Assembly: GCF_009930795.1 (NCBI RefSeq)
Contig: NZ_CP017146.1
Location: 1,984,001-2,048,000 of the forward strand
From: Marisediminicola antarctica
Lineage (GTDB): Bacteria > Actinomycetota > Actinomycetes > Actinomycetales > Microbacteriaceae
DNA: 64,000 nt
Direction: 5' to 3'
Shown here piece by piece: positions 1-9,492 of the stretch (positions are counted from its first letter, which is position 1; each line of letters opens with the position of its first letter). Made by a program: the position numbers and the translations under genes. The notes beneath the pieces were generated by a model. That model saw nothing but the letters and a program-made list of their open reading frames with translations, ran no database searches and was not told the origin of the DNA.

Positions 1-1
1 G

Positions 2-124
2 ACGCACGGCCTGCTCCACCTGCTCGGCTTCGACCATGCCGAACCGGACGAGGAAAAGGAGATGTTCGGGATCCAGCGCGAAATTCTCGCCGGTTTCTCC
101 ATCGACGAACGACGATCGAGGTAG
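2..124 (+). CDS. ybeY: Endoribonuclease YbeY, 3' end only
   Basis: The window opens inside this gene; 40 residues and the stop at 122-124 are visible. The reading frame gives [11 protein letters not shown], the conserved zinc-binding HGxLHLxGyDH motif of the YbeY family, followed by the usual acidic tail (EPDEEKEMF). YbeY is a metal-dependent RNase acting in 16S rRNA maturation and ribosome quality control. It lies five bases upstream of the corC-like gene, and era follows that, which is the common actinobacterial order ybeY-corC-era. The start is outside the window. Confidence 0.9.
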   Translation, partial: THGLLHLLGFDHAEPDEEKEMFGIQREILAGFSIDERRSR

Positions 125-128
125 CCGC

Positions 129-1457
129 GTGATCGCTGCCTTCATCAGCATCGCCATCGTGCTGGTGATCCTCGGCGGGCTTCTCGCCGCGGCGGATGCT
201 GCCCTCTCGGTGACGTCCAGGGCCGACCTGCTCGAAATTGCCTCGACAGCGAAGGCACGCAGCTCTCTTCTGGGCATCGCCGCGGACGTCACCGCCCACG
301 TCAACGCCATCAATTTCACCCGCGTCGTCGCCGAGACCACGACCGCGGTTCTCGTCACGCTCTCGTTCGCCTCCCTGTTCGAGCAGCTCTGGGTCGCCCT
401 GCTCGTCTCGGCGGCCACGATGACCCTCGCTTCGTTCGTTCTTGTCGGCTCGAGCCCGCGCAGCGTCGGCCGGGAGCACTCCACCCGCATCCTGCGCGTG
501 TCGGCGCCCGTCATCCGCGCCAACCGGGTAGCTCTCGGACCCATCGCCGACGCCCTCGTCGCGATCGGCAACCGGGTCACTCCGGGGCGGCCGAAGTCGA
601 CGTCGTTCTCGTCCGAGGAGCAGCTGCTGAGCATGGTCGACGAGGCCACAGAGCTCGAGGTGCTCGAGGAGGAGGACCGCGAGCTCATCCACTCGATCTT
701 CGAGTTCAGCGATACCTTTGTGCGGGAGATCATGATCCCGCGCACCGACATGATCACCGTCGACGGCGACGCGAGCATCGGGTCGGCGATGGGCCTTTTC
801 CTCAGCCGGGGGACGTCCCGGATGCCCGTGATCGGTGAGGACATCGACGAGGTGCTCGGCATCCTGTACCTGCGCGACATCGCCAGGCTCAGCTACGAGA
901 AACCACTCGGCGCCGGGTCGATCACGGTCGCCGAGCTGGCCCGCCCAGCGATATTCGTGCCGGAATCGAAGAAGGCCGACGACATGCTGCGGCAGATGCA
1001 ACTCGAGTCGAACCACCTCGCGATGGTCGTCGACGAGTACGGCGGCATCGCGGGGCTCGTGACGATGGAGGACCTCATCGAGGAGCTCGTCGGCGACATC
1101 TCGGACGAGTACGACCGCGCGGTCGCCCTCATCGAGGACCTCGGCGATGGCCGCTACCGGGTGAGCGCCCGGCTGCCCGTCGACGAGCTCGGCGAGCTGT
1201 TCCAGATCGACCTCGACGACGACGACGTCGACTCGGTGGGCGGCCTGCTCACCAAGGCCCTCGGCCGACTTCCGCTTCCCGGCTCGCGTGCGGCCTACTC
1301 GGGCCTGATTCTCGTGGCGGAGCGCACCGAGGGACGCCGCAAGCGGCTGAGTACGGTGCTCGTGCAGCGAGACCAGGCCCTCATCGACGCGCAGGCCGCA
1401 TTCGGCAAACCAGCAACTACCAACGGCACGAACAACGGAGACGATAATGACGACTGA
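129..1457 (+). CDS. CorC/HlyC-family membrane protein (CNNM-like, CBS pair)
   Basis: 442 aa from a GTG at 129; the open frame extends 31 codons further upstream, but that stretch overlaps ybeY and is not hydrophobic. Visible layout: hydrophobic N-terminal CNNM/DUF21-like region (about residues 1-130, first segment VIAAFISIAIV), a CBS pair (about 180-325, with the phrase VREIMIPRTDM typical of the first CBS and MVVDEYGGIAGLVTMEDL of the second), and a C-terminal CorC_HlyC domain. Family members are linked to divalent cation efflux or magnesium resistance; the old hemolysin name is not functional evidence. Its end overlaps era by 11 bp, which suggests translational coupling. Confidence 0.85.
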   Translation: MIAAFISIAIVLVILGGLLAAADAALSVTSRADLLEIASTAKARSSLLGIAADVTAHVNAINFTRVVAETTTAVLVTLSFASLFEQLWVALLVSAATMTLASFVLVGSSPRSVGREHSTRILRVSAPVIRANRVALGPIADALVAIGNRVTPGRPKSTSFSSEEQLLSMVDEATELEVLEEEDRELIHSIFEFSDTFVREIMIPRTDMITVDGDASIGSAMGLFLSRGTSRMPVIGEDIDEVLGILYLRDIARLSYEKPLGAGSITVAELARPAIFVPESKKADDMLRQMQLESNHLAMVVDEYGGIAGLVTMEDLIEELVGDISDEYDRAVALIEDLGDGRYRVSARLPVDELGELFQIDLDDDDVDSVGGLLTKALGRLPLPGSRAAYSGLILVAERTEGRRKRLSTVLVQRDQALIDAQAAFGKPATTNGTNNGDDNDD

Positions 1458-2349
1458 CAATAGCGAGTTCCGCGCGGGGTTTGTCTCGTTCGTCGGCCGC
1501 CCGAACGTCGGGAAGTCGACCTTGACGAACGCGCTCGTCGGCGAGAAGGTCGCGATCACGAGCTCCAAGCCGCAAACCACGCGGCGCGCGATCCGCGGCA
1601 TCGCTCACCAGGCATCCGGCCAGCTCATTCTCGTCGACACGCCGGGCATGCACCGCCCGCGCACCCTGCTGGGCGAGCGGCTCAACGCGATCGTGCAGAC
1701 CACGCTGGGCGACGTCGACGTGATCGGATTCTGCGTTCCCGCGAACGAGAAGATCGGGCCTGGCGACCGCTACATCAACGAGCAGCTCGACGCGTTCCCG
1801 CGGGCGAAGAAGGTCGCGATCGTCACGAAGATCGACGCCGCGTCGCGCCCCGCGGTCGCCGCGCAGCTGCTCGCGGTTCAGGAGATGCGCGACTGGGACG
1901 CGATCATCCCGATCTCCGCGACCAGTGGCATCCAGCTCGACACGCTCGCGACCGAGCTGATCAAGATGCTCCCGCTCTCTCAGGCCCTCTACCCCGCCGA
2001 CGCCGTCACCGAGGAGGTGCTCGCCGACCGCATCAGCGAGCTCATCCGCGAGGCCGTGCTCGAGGGCGTCGAGGACGAACTGCCGCACTCGATCGCGGTG
2101 ACCCTCGACGACATGATCGAGCGCGAAGATAAGGACCTCATCGAGATCTACGCGAACCTTTTCGTCGAGCGCGACAGCCAGAAGGGCATCATCATCGGCC
2201 ATCAGGGGTCGAGGCTCGCGGATGTCGGAGCCCGCGCCCGTGCGCAGATCGAGCCCCTCGTGGGCAAGCAGGTCTTCCTCTCGCTGCGGGTGAAGGTCGC
2301 GAAGGAATGGCAGCGCGACCCGAAGCAGCTCGGCCGGCTCGGGTTCTAG
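1447..2349 (+). CDS. era: GTPase Era
   Basis: 300 aa, the normal size for Era. G1 motif GRPNVGKS near residue 16, G2 threonines in the QTTRRAIRG stretch, G3 DTPGMH, G4 TKID, and a C-terminal KH domain with the phrase GHQGSRLADVG near residue 250. Era binds the 3' end of 16S rRNA through its KH domain and couples 30S maturation to growth, at ribosomes and the inner membrane face. The ATG at 1447 lies inside the end of the preceding gene. The stop TAG sits in the first copy of a 23-bp tandem duplication. Confidence 0.97.
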   Translation: MTTDNSEFRAGFVSFVGRPNVGKSTLTNALVGEKVAITSSKPQTTRRAIRGIAHQASGQLILVDTPGMHRPRTLLGERLNAIVQTTLGDVDVIGFCVPANEKIGPGDRYINEQLDAFPRAKKVAIVTKIDAASRPAVAAQLLAVQEMRDWDAIIPISATSGIQLDTLATELIKMLPLSQALYPADAVTEEVLADRISELIREAVLEGVEDELPHSIAVTLDDMIEREDKDLIEIYANLFVERDSQKGIIIGHQGSRLADVGARARAQIEPLVGKQVFLSLRVKVAKEWQRDPKQLGRLGF

Positions 2350-2381
2350 CCGAGGTCCGGCTCGGGTTCTAGCCGAGGTCG
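2336..2381. repeat. 23-bp tandem duplication at convergent stops
   Basis: Two consecutive copies of a 23-bp unit beginning GGCTCGGGTTCTAGCCGAG start at 2336 and 2359. Each holds CTAG, which reads as a stop on both strands. The era stop uses the first copy and the stop of the opposing lipoprotein gene uses the second. Confidence 0.85.
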
Positions 2382-3001
2382 CGGAGCGCCGAACGCACCG
2401 CGACGACGTTCTCGCCGTAGATCTCGTCCATGTACCGCTGGATCTGGCCGTCGTCGTAGATGACGTCCACGAAGAGGTACCCGTTGGACGGGTAGGAGCC
2501 GAGCACTGCGGCGTCGCCCTGCAGCTCCTCCTGGATTTCGAGGAGTTCGCCCTCGTCGGTCGCGCCGGCGTTCGCCGGGTCATCGCGCGGGTCGGGGTTC
2601 GCCATCGCGTCGTACAGTGCGAGCATGATCGGCGGCTGGGTCACCGTGAACCGTGCTCCGTCCCAGGTTCCCTGCACCGCATAGGTGCCCCACGTCACAC
2701 CGCTGGCGCTCTCCTCGCCGTCGACGGTCGCCCAGTCCCAGCCGGAGATCGGCGGACCGCCACACGGGGGGGGATACGACTCCGCGACCGCGCCGAGGCA
2801 CAGCTGCGGGTCGTCGCCGTCCTTCTGCAGTACAGTCCCGATGCCGAGCACCTCCCCGTCCGCGGGGATGGCGGTCGGCGGCTCTTCGGGCCCGACGATC
2901 GAGGGCGATCCGCCGGGCGACTCGGCGCCCGCGCACCCGGCCAGCGCAGTAATCAGGAGCATGACGGCCGCCGCCCGCGTGAAACTTCGAAGGTGTGTCA
3001 T
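2369..3001 (-). CDS. Putative secreted lipoprotein
   Basis: 210 aa from the ATG at 3001; a longer open frame upstream lacks any export signal. The N-terminus is a basic stretch, a hydrophobic core (AAAVMLLITA) and a lipobox LAGC, so the mature protein should be a diacylated lipoprotein outside the membrane. The remainder is acidic and shows no family I recognise; a Cys-bearing PPPCGG segment and a C-terminal half rich in Asp/Glu are visible. A -10-like hexamer CAGACT ends six bases before the ATG, compatible with leaderless transcription. It is convergent with era. Confidence 0.75.
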   Translation of the reverse strand: MTHLRSFTRAAAVMLLITALAGCAGAESPGGSPSIVGPEEPPTAIPADGEVLGIGTVLQKDGDDPQLCLGAVAESYPPPCGGPPISGWDWATVDGEESASGVTWGTYAVQGTWDGARFTVTQPPIMLALYDAMANPDPRDDPANAGATDEGELLEIQEELQGDAAVLGSYPSNGYLFVDVIYDDGQIQRYMDEIYGENVVAVRSALRDLG

Positions 3002-3069
3002 GCCGCAAGTCTGAGCGCGAATTCGAGAGCCCGCCACCCAACGTTTCCGATCCCTCAAGCGTCTCCTCC

Positions 3070-3155
3070 GTCGGAAACTCAGGAGACGACCGCGCAGATG
3101 GTGTGAGTCATGGCCCGTGGCGGGCGATCGGATGCTGCGTTCCTGAGTTTCCGAC
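3070..3155. repeat. Dispersed inverted-arm element, copy 1
   Basis: Perfect 15-bp inverted repeat: GTCGGAAACTCAGGA at 3070-3084 and its reverse complement at 3141-3155, with 56 bases of unrelated sequence between. It lies in the gap between the lipoprotein gene and the leuA leader. Same family as copies at 15198, 15402, 18146, 19957, 20959, 22044, 22397 and 22622. Confidence 0.9.
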
Positions 3156-3202
3156 GGGGGCGGGCGCGCGGGGGAGGTAGTGAGTCCGCGCTGGAACGGT
3201 GG

Positions 3203-3276
3203 TAACCTAGCGCTGTGTTCGGTCTACTCCTTCTTAGCTGCCGCGACGAGTCCTAAAAGGCCTCCCTCGTCGCGGC
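3203..3276 (+). promoter_or_regulatory. leuA promoter and attenuator hairpin
   Basis: A -10-like TAACCT (3203-3208) ends six bases before the GTG of a short leader frame. The leader has four consecutive leucine codons. Its stop lies beside a perfect 11-bp stem: GCCGCGACGAG at 3240-3250 pairs with 3266-3276, loop 15 bases. The leader stop (3254-3256) falls in the loop, so a ribosome reaching the stop or stalling at the Leu codons would change folding. No long U run follows, so the effect may be on leuA translation or on Rho-type termination. Confidence 0.75.
3215..3256 (+). CDS. leuL: Leucine leader peptide (LeuL-like)
   Basis: 13 codons, GTG to TAA: MFGLLLLSCRDES. Four tandem Leu codons use CTA, CTC, CTT and CTT; CTA and CTT are uncommon in this GC-rich genome and so are suited to sensing charged tRNA-Leu. 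It is 64 bp upstream of leuA and overlaps the left arm of the hairpin described above. Leader peptides of this type upstream of leuA are known in actinobacteria; assignment here rests on the codon run, the position and the hairpin. Confidence 0.75.
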   Translation: MFGLLLLSCRDES

Positions 3277-3302
3277 GTTCGCCTATGGCTGACCATTACT
3301 AG

Positions 3303-5081
<1,779 letters not shown>

Positions 5082-5176
5082 CGGCGCAGGCACGCGCTGG
5101 CATCCGGCGCGGGAGCGGACGCCCGTGCAGAACTGGGCGGCATCCGCTCGCGCGCGGCATGCGCTAGCGTCCAACC

Positions 5177-5896
5177 ATGGATGCGATGAGGGAGTTGGCG
5201 GCCGCCAGCGCGGCCTTCGAGCGCGACCTGGCGCACGCCGACCCGACCGCGCCCCTCGCCGACGTGGATTGGACGGTCTCCGACCTCGCCGCCCACCTCG
5301 GCGGGGTGTACCGGTGGGCCGCCCGCTGCATCATCGAGGGCGTCCGTCCGCCGCGGAGGAGCGTGCCCGAGCTCACCAGCTCGCCGATCGACTGGTACCG
5401 GGAGTCCCGGAGCGTGCTTCTCGACACCCTGGACACCGCCGATCCGGACCGGCGCTGCTACACGTTCAGCAGGTCGGACAGATCAGAGCGTTTCTGGCAC
5501 CGCCGGCAGCTGCACGAGACCGTCGTGCACCTGTGGGACCTGCGCAGCGCGGGCGATCCGGCCGCCCCCGCCCCGGCCGAGTCATCCACGGAGGTCTCCG
5601 CGGACGGCATCAACGAATTCTTCGACGTCTTCGTGGGCAGCTCGAGCGTCCAGGCCCGGCCCGACCTCGGCGGGGTGCTGCGCCTCGAGGCGACGGATGC
5701 CAACCGCTCCTGGGTGCTCGGGCCGGACTGGGTGCTGCTGCCCGCGCACCCGACGCCCGCCGCAACCCTCACCGCCACCACCGCAGACCTGCAGCTGGCC
5801 CACTGGAACCGTCGCAGCGCGGCGCCAGCCGGCGCGGTCACCGCATCCGGCGACGAGGGCGTCATAGATCGCTTCCGACGCGCCCCGCTTCGCTGA
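5177..5896 (+). CDS. Maleylpyruvate isomerase-family mycothiol-dependent protein
   Basis: 239 aa. The N-terminal half has the DinB-like four-helix pattern of mycothiol-dependent enzymes: VDWTVSDLAAHLGGVYRW near residue 30 and HRRQLHETVVHLWDL near 110, which supplies the conserved histidines for metal binding. The C-terminal part resembles the MDMPI_C domain. Members include maleylpyruvate isomerase and mycothiol S-transferases; the substrate cannot be told from sequence. The presence of such genes agrees with an actinobacterial host that makes mycothiol. TAGCGT ends six bases before the ATG, suggesting a leaderless transcript. Confidence 0.8.
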   Translation: MDAMRELAAASAAFERDLAHADPTAPLADVDWTVSDLAAHLGGVYRWAARCIIEGVRPPRRSVPELTSSPIDWYRESRSVLLDTLDTADPDRRCYTFSRSDRSERFWHRRQLHETVVHLWDLRSAGDPAAPAPAESSTEVSADGINEFFDVFVGSSSVQARPDLGGVLRLEATDANRSWVLGPDWVLLPAHPTPAATLTATTADLQLAHWNRRSAAPAGAVTASGDEGVIDRFRRAPLR

Positions 5897-5953
5897 GCCC
5901 GCCGAGTGTCGCTGAGCCCGCCGAGCTTCGCTGAGCCCGCCGACGTTCGCTCA
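5890..5953. repeat. 19-bp tandem repeat
   Basis: Three units beginning TCGCTGAGCCCGCCGA at 5890, 5909 and 5928, with a partial fourth at 5947. The array spans the stop codon of the mycothiol-dependent gene and touches the stop of the opposing TRIC-like gene, so it fills the convergent gap. Confidence 0.8.
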
Positions 5954-6622
5954 GCGAGCCCGGCCGAGTCGCGGGATGCGCGGCAGCCGCTCGATGCGGC
6001 GCTGCTCGGGCAGGCTCCACTTGAAGAACACCGACAGCACCCGGATGCCGAAGGTCAGCGCCACGCCGACGACCGCGGCGATCGTGATGTCGACCCCGAA
6101 CTGGACGAGGACGACGAGGGTGCCCGTGCCGCCGACCGCCGCCACGGCATAGAGCGAGCCCACGTGCATGAGCGCGATCGGCAGGTTGAGCAGCATGTCG
6201 CGCAGGATGGAGCCGCCGACGGCGGCGAGCACCCCCACGAACACGGCGGGGGCGGGCGGCACGCCGAGCGAAAGGGCCTTCGTGGTTCCGATCGCCCCGA
6301 AGAGGCCGATGGTGAGCGCGTCGAGCGCCGTGATGAGTGGGTTCAGCCGGGCGAAGATGCGCTCGAGCAGCATCCCGAGCAGGGCGGCCCCGGTGGCGAC
6401 GATCACGTACCAGTTGCTGCGCAGCGGGGCGAGGTCAACGGAGAGCAGGATGTCGCGCACCAGACCGCCGCCGAAACCGGTCGCGATTCCGATGATGGCG
6501 ACCCCGAGCAGGTCGAGCCGACGGTCCTTGAACTGGGCTGCGAACATGGCGCCCTGGAGAGCACCAATGCCGACCGCGAGGAGGTCGGCCCAGAGGGGGA
6601 TGACGAAAAGGGCACCGGACAC
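5951..6622 (-). CDS. TRIC/UPF0126-family membrane protein (first of two)
   Basis: 223 aa from a GTG at 6622. Seven hydrophobic segments and two glycine-rich half repeats (GFGGGLVRDILL and VGGSILRDMLLN) match the UPF0126/TRIC family (YadS/YicG-like), which includes prokaryotic trimeric cation channels and proteins annotated as glycine transporters. It is a close paralogue of the gene at 6670-7362. The longer open frame continuing upstream is a shadow of that paralogue. CAGAAT ends six bases before the GTG. Confidence 0.85.
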   Translation of the reverse strand: MSGALFVIPLWADLLAVGIGALQGAMFAAQFKDRRLDLLGVAIIGIATGFGGGLVRDILLSVDLAPLRSNWYVIVATGAALLGMLLERIFARLNPLITALDALTIGLFGAIGTTKALSLGVPPAPAVFVGVLAAVGGSILRDMLLNLPIALMHVGSLYAVAAVGGTGTLVVLVQFGVDITIAAVVGVALTFGIRVLSVFFKWSLPEQRRIERLPRIPRLGRAR

Positions 6623-6669
6623 TGCACCATTCTGCCCGCTCCGGACGTCGCCGGGATGCCGCCGCGCGA

Positions 6670-7362
6670 TCAGGCGGAGGGGGCGTCGGGGCCCTCTGGC
6701 CGGCCGAGCCGCGACGGGCGGCGCAGCGGCCCGAGGCGGCGCTGCTCCGGAAGCCGCAGTCCAAAGGTGAAACCGACCATGCGCGCGACGAAGGTCACCA
6801 CGACGCAGGTGATCGCGGCGGGGAGGAAGGGCACGCCGATGGTGGTCGTCGTGACGAGGGTTGTGGTGCCAATGATCGCGGCTGTGGCGTAGAGCGGGCC
6901 GACCTTCAGGAGCTCGACGGGGGTGACCATGAGGACGTCCCGCAGGATCGACCCTCCGACGGCTGTGATCACGCCGAGGAGCGCGGCCGGCACCGCCGGC
7001 ACACCGAACGCGATCCCCTTTGTCGCGCCGAGCGCGGCGAAAAGGCCGAGGTTGAGGGCGTCCACCACGGTGAAGAGGGTGTTGAGCCTTTTGAGCAGGC
7101 GTTCGAGCAGCATCCCGAGCAATGATGCGGAGACGGCCACGATCAGGTACCAGTTGCTCTGGAAGGTCGCGACTGGCACCGACAGCACGAGGTCGCGCAG
7201 CACACCGCCGCCGAGCCCGGTACTCACACCGATGATGGAGACGCCGAGCAGGTCGAGATGGTGGTCCTTGAAGCGAGAGGCGAACAGGGCGCCCATGAGC
7301 GCGCCGACCCCCACTGCCAGCAGCTCCCACCACAGGGGAATCTCGAAGATCGCTTCGTCCAT
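6670..7362 (-). CDS. TRIC/UPF0126-family membrane protein (second of two)
   Basis: 230 aa from the ATG at 7362. It has the same fold signature as its neighbour: GLGGGVLRDLVL and VGGSILRDVLM glycine-rich motifs, and the shared opening IPLWWELLAVGVGAL. Both proteins share an LPEQRR motif near the C-terminus, so the pair most likely arose by tandem duplication. Start chosen because CACAAT ends six bases upstream and because the family begins about here. It is transcribed away from the NAD operon, with 127 bp between the starts. Confidence 0.85.
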   Translation of the reverse strand: MDEAIFEIPLWWELLAVGVGALMGALFASRFKDHHLDLLGVSIIGVSTGLGGGVLRDLVLSVPVATFQSNWYLIVAVSASLLGMLLERLLKRLNTLFTVVDALNLGLFAALGATKGIAFGVPAVPAALLGVITAVGGSILRDVLMVTPVELLKVGPLYATAAIIGTTTLVTTTTIGVPFLPAAITCVVVTFVARMVGFTFGLRLPEQRRLGPLRRPSRLGRPEGPDAPSA

Positions 7363-7420
7363 CGCACCATTGTGTTGCATCGCTGCCCGGTGCGCGCAGT
7401 GATGCGAGCCGACCACGGGT

Positions 7421-7472
7421 TTGGGTGTTGCTGACACTAAGTGCTATCCTGTTCAAGTCGCACTGACATTAA
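7421..7472 (+). promoter_or_regulatory. NAD operon promoter with candidate NrtR sites
   Basis: TTGGGT (7421-7426) and TATCCT (7445-7450) are spaced 18 bases apart as a possible -35/-10 pair. The decamer CTGACAYTAA occurs at 7431-7440, between the two boxes, and again at 7463-7472, 32 bases on (three helical turns). The first copy overlaps a small palindrome CACTAAGTG (7435-7443). This layout fits a repressor blocking its own operon; the operator assignment is inference. Confidence 0.5.
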
Positions 7473-7489
7473 CTATGCGGGGAGCCGTG

Positions 7490-8191
7490 ATGATCGACGC
7501 AGGCCAAGTGCAGGGAGTCGGCGTTGCCGTGTCCACCGTGATCTTCGCACTGCGCCAGCATCCGGACACCGGCGCCGTCGGTCTCTGGTTGCCGCTCGTG
7601 CGCCGCATCCGCGAACCCTGGCAGGGCCGTTGGGCGCTGCCCGGAGGAATGGTGCGCGTGACTGAGGGCCTCGAGTTGGCCGCCCGCCGAAACCTGCTCG
7701 AGACGACCGCCCTCGAGCCCACCTACCTCGAACAGCTCTACGCGTTCGGGGAGGCGGACCGGTCTCCGGACGGCCGCATCGTCTCGATCGTCTACTGGGC
7801 CCTCGTGCGCGCCGACGAGGCCAGCCGTGCGGCCGTTGACGAGAACGTGCAGTGGTTCCCCGCGGACGACCTGCCCGAGCTCGCCTTCGACCACAACCTG
7901 ATCGTCGACTACGCACTGTGGCGCCTGCGCACCAAAGTCGAGTACGGCCGCATCGCGCACGCGTTCCTCGGGGAGACCTTCACCCTGTCCGAGCTCCGCG
8001 AGGTGCACGAGACCGTGCTGCGACGACCGCTCGACCCGGCGAACTTCCGCCGGCAGATCGAGTCGAGCGGCGCGATCGTGTCGACCGAGGAGGTCGTCAC
8101 GGGAGGCCGCCACCGGCCACCGCGTCTCTACCGTTTCAACACCGCCGTCGACCTCGTCGACAACGGCCCCCTCACCCCCGTCCGCCTTTGA
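7490..8191 (+). CDS. nrtR: NrtR-type Nudix-like transcriptional regulator of NAD synthesis
   Basis: 233 aa. The N-terminal part is Nudix-like (residues about 10-140, RWALPGGMVRVTEGLELAARRNL) but lacks the paired glutamates of the catalytic REUxEE motif, as in NrtR regulators that sense ADP-ribose-type ligands rather than hydrolyse them. The C-terminal part is a winged helix (FTLSELREVHETVL..., GRHRPPRLYRF), the NrtR signature. It stands directly before nadA-nadB-nadC, so it probably represses this operon. ATG at 7490 is chosen because GCGGGGAG ends six bases upstream. Confidence 0.85.
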   Translation: MIDAGQVQGVGVAVSTVIFALRQHPDTGAVGLWLPLVRRIREPWQGRWALPGGMVRVTEGLELAARRNLLETTALEPTYLEQLYAFGEADRSPDGRIVSIVYWALVRADEASRAAVDENVQWFPADDLPELAFDHNLIVDYALWRLRTKVEYGRIAHAFLGETFTLSELREVHETVLRRPLDPANFRRQIESSGAIVSTEEVVTGGRHRPPRLYRFNTAVDLVDNGPLTPVRL

Positions 8192-8208
8192 TCCCCCAAG
8201 GAGTCACG

Positions 8209-9492
8209 GTGACCTCCGTCGACACGACCATCCAGCTCATCAGCGCCGGTGCACCCGGCACCACCTGCAGCCCCGACCTTGCCAAGGGACCGTGGGAGAT
8301 CGACCTCGAACCGAATCCCGGCTACGGCCCCGGCTCGTCGATGGGCGACATCATCCCCGCCGGTGCCCCGCGCCAGGGCCAGCTCCCCGCCGAGTACCGC
8401 GACGCCTCCGACATCGAACTCGAGGCACGGATCGTCGCGGCCAAGGCGACGCTCGGCGACCGTGCCGTGATCCTCGGCCACTTCTACCAGCGCGACGAGG
8501 TCGTCGCTCACGCCGACTTCGTGGGCGACTCGTTCCAGCTCGCCAACGCGGCGCAGACGGTGCCGAACGCCGAGGCGATTGTCTTCTGCGGGGTGCACTT
8601 CATGGCCGAGACCGCCGACATCCTCGCCCGCTCCGACCAGGCGGTCATCCTGCCCAACCTCGCCGCTGGATGCTCCATGGCCGACATGGCCGACATCGAC
8701 TCGGTCACCGAGTGCTGGGAGGCGCTCGAAGACCTGTATGGCACCGAGCCCGACGAAACCGACCGCGTGCCCGTAATCCCGGTCACCTACATGAACTCCT
8801 CCGCGGCGCTCAAGGCGTTCTGCGGGGAGCACGGCGGCATCGTCTGCACCTCCTCGAACGCCGCCACCGTGCTCGAGTGGGCGTTCGAGCGCGGCCAGCG
8901 CGTGCTCTTCTTCCCCGACCAGCACCTCGGCCGCAACACGGCGAAGGCGATGGGCGTGCCGCTCGAGCAGATGCCGATGTGGAACCCGCGCAAGGAGCTG
9001 GGCGGCAGCGACGCGCAGCAGCTGCACGACGCGCGCGTGATCCTCTGGCACGGATTCTGCTCCGTGCACAAGCGGTTCAACGTCGACCAGATCGACAAGG
9101 CCCGGGTGGAGTTCCCCGGCGTGCGCGTCATCGTGCACCCGGAATGCCCGATGGCCGTCGTCGACGCGGCCGACGAGGCCGGCTCGACCGACTACATCCG
9201 CAAGGCCATCGCGGCGGCGACCGAACCGACCGTTTTCGCGATCGGCACCGAGGTCAATATGGTGAACCGGCTCGCGGCCGAGTACCCGCAGCACACGATC
9301 TTCTGCCTCGACCCTGTCGTCTGCCCGTGCTCGACGATGTACCGCATCCACCCCGGCTATCTCGCCTGGGTACTCGAGGGTCTGGTGCGCGGAGAGGTCA
9401 TCAACCGCATCGAGGTGCCGGCGGATGTCGCCGAGCCCGCGCGGGTCGCTCTCGAGCGGATGCTCGCCGTGAGGCCGGGGGCGTCGCGATGA
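8209..9492 (+). CDS. nadA: Quinolinate synthase NadA
   Basis: 427 aa from a GTG at 8209 preceded by AAGGAG (8198-8203). It condenses iminoaspartate with dihydroxyacetone phosphate to quinolinate, using a 4Fe-4S cluster. Conserved features seen: ILGHFYQRDEV near residue 88, FCGVHFMAETA, AAGCSMADMA, the YMNSSAALKAF loop, FFPDQHLGRN, HPECP and PVVCPCSTMYR; these include the three cluster cysteine regions. The family's longer actinobacterial form is typical. It follows the regulator by 17 bp and overlaps nadB by four bases (ATGA). Confidence 0.96.
   Translation: MTSVDTTIQLISAGAPGTTCSPDLAKGPWEIDLEPNPGYGPGSSMGDIIPAGAPRQGQLPAEYRDASDIELEARIVAAKATLGDRAVILGHFYQRDEVVAHADFVGDSFQLANAAQTVPNAEAIVFCGVHFMAETADILARSDQAVILPNLAAGCSMADMADIDSVTECWEALEDLYGTEPDETDRVPVIPVTYMNSSAALKAFCGEHGGIVCTSSNAATVLEWAFERGQRVLFFPDQHLGRNTAKAMGVPLEQMPMWNPRKELGGSDAQQLHDARVILWHGFCSVHKRFNVDQIDKARVEFPGVRVIVHPECPMAVVDAADEAGSTDYIRKAIAAATEPTVFAIGTEVNMVNRLAAEYPQHTIFCLDPVVCPCSTMYRIHPGYLAWVLEGLVRGEVINRIEVPADVAEPARVALERMLAVRPGASR

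Noticed and set aside
8292-9488. Upstream extension of nadB by about 400 codons
   Set aside because: It runs through nadA in another frame; NadB family length fits the ATG at 9489.
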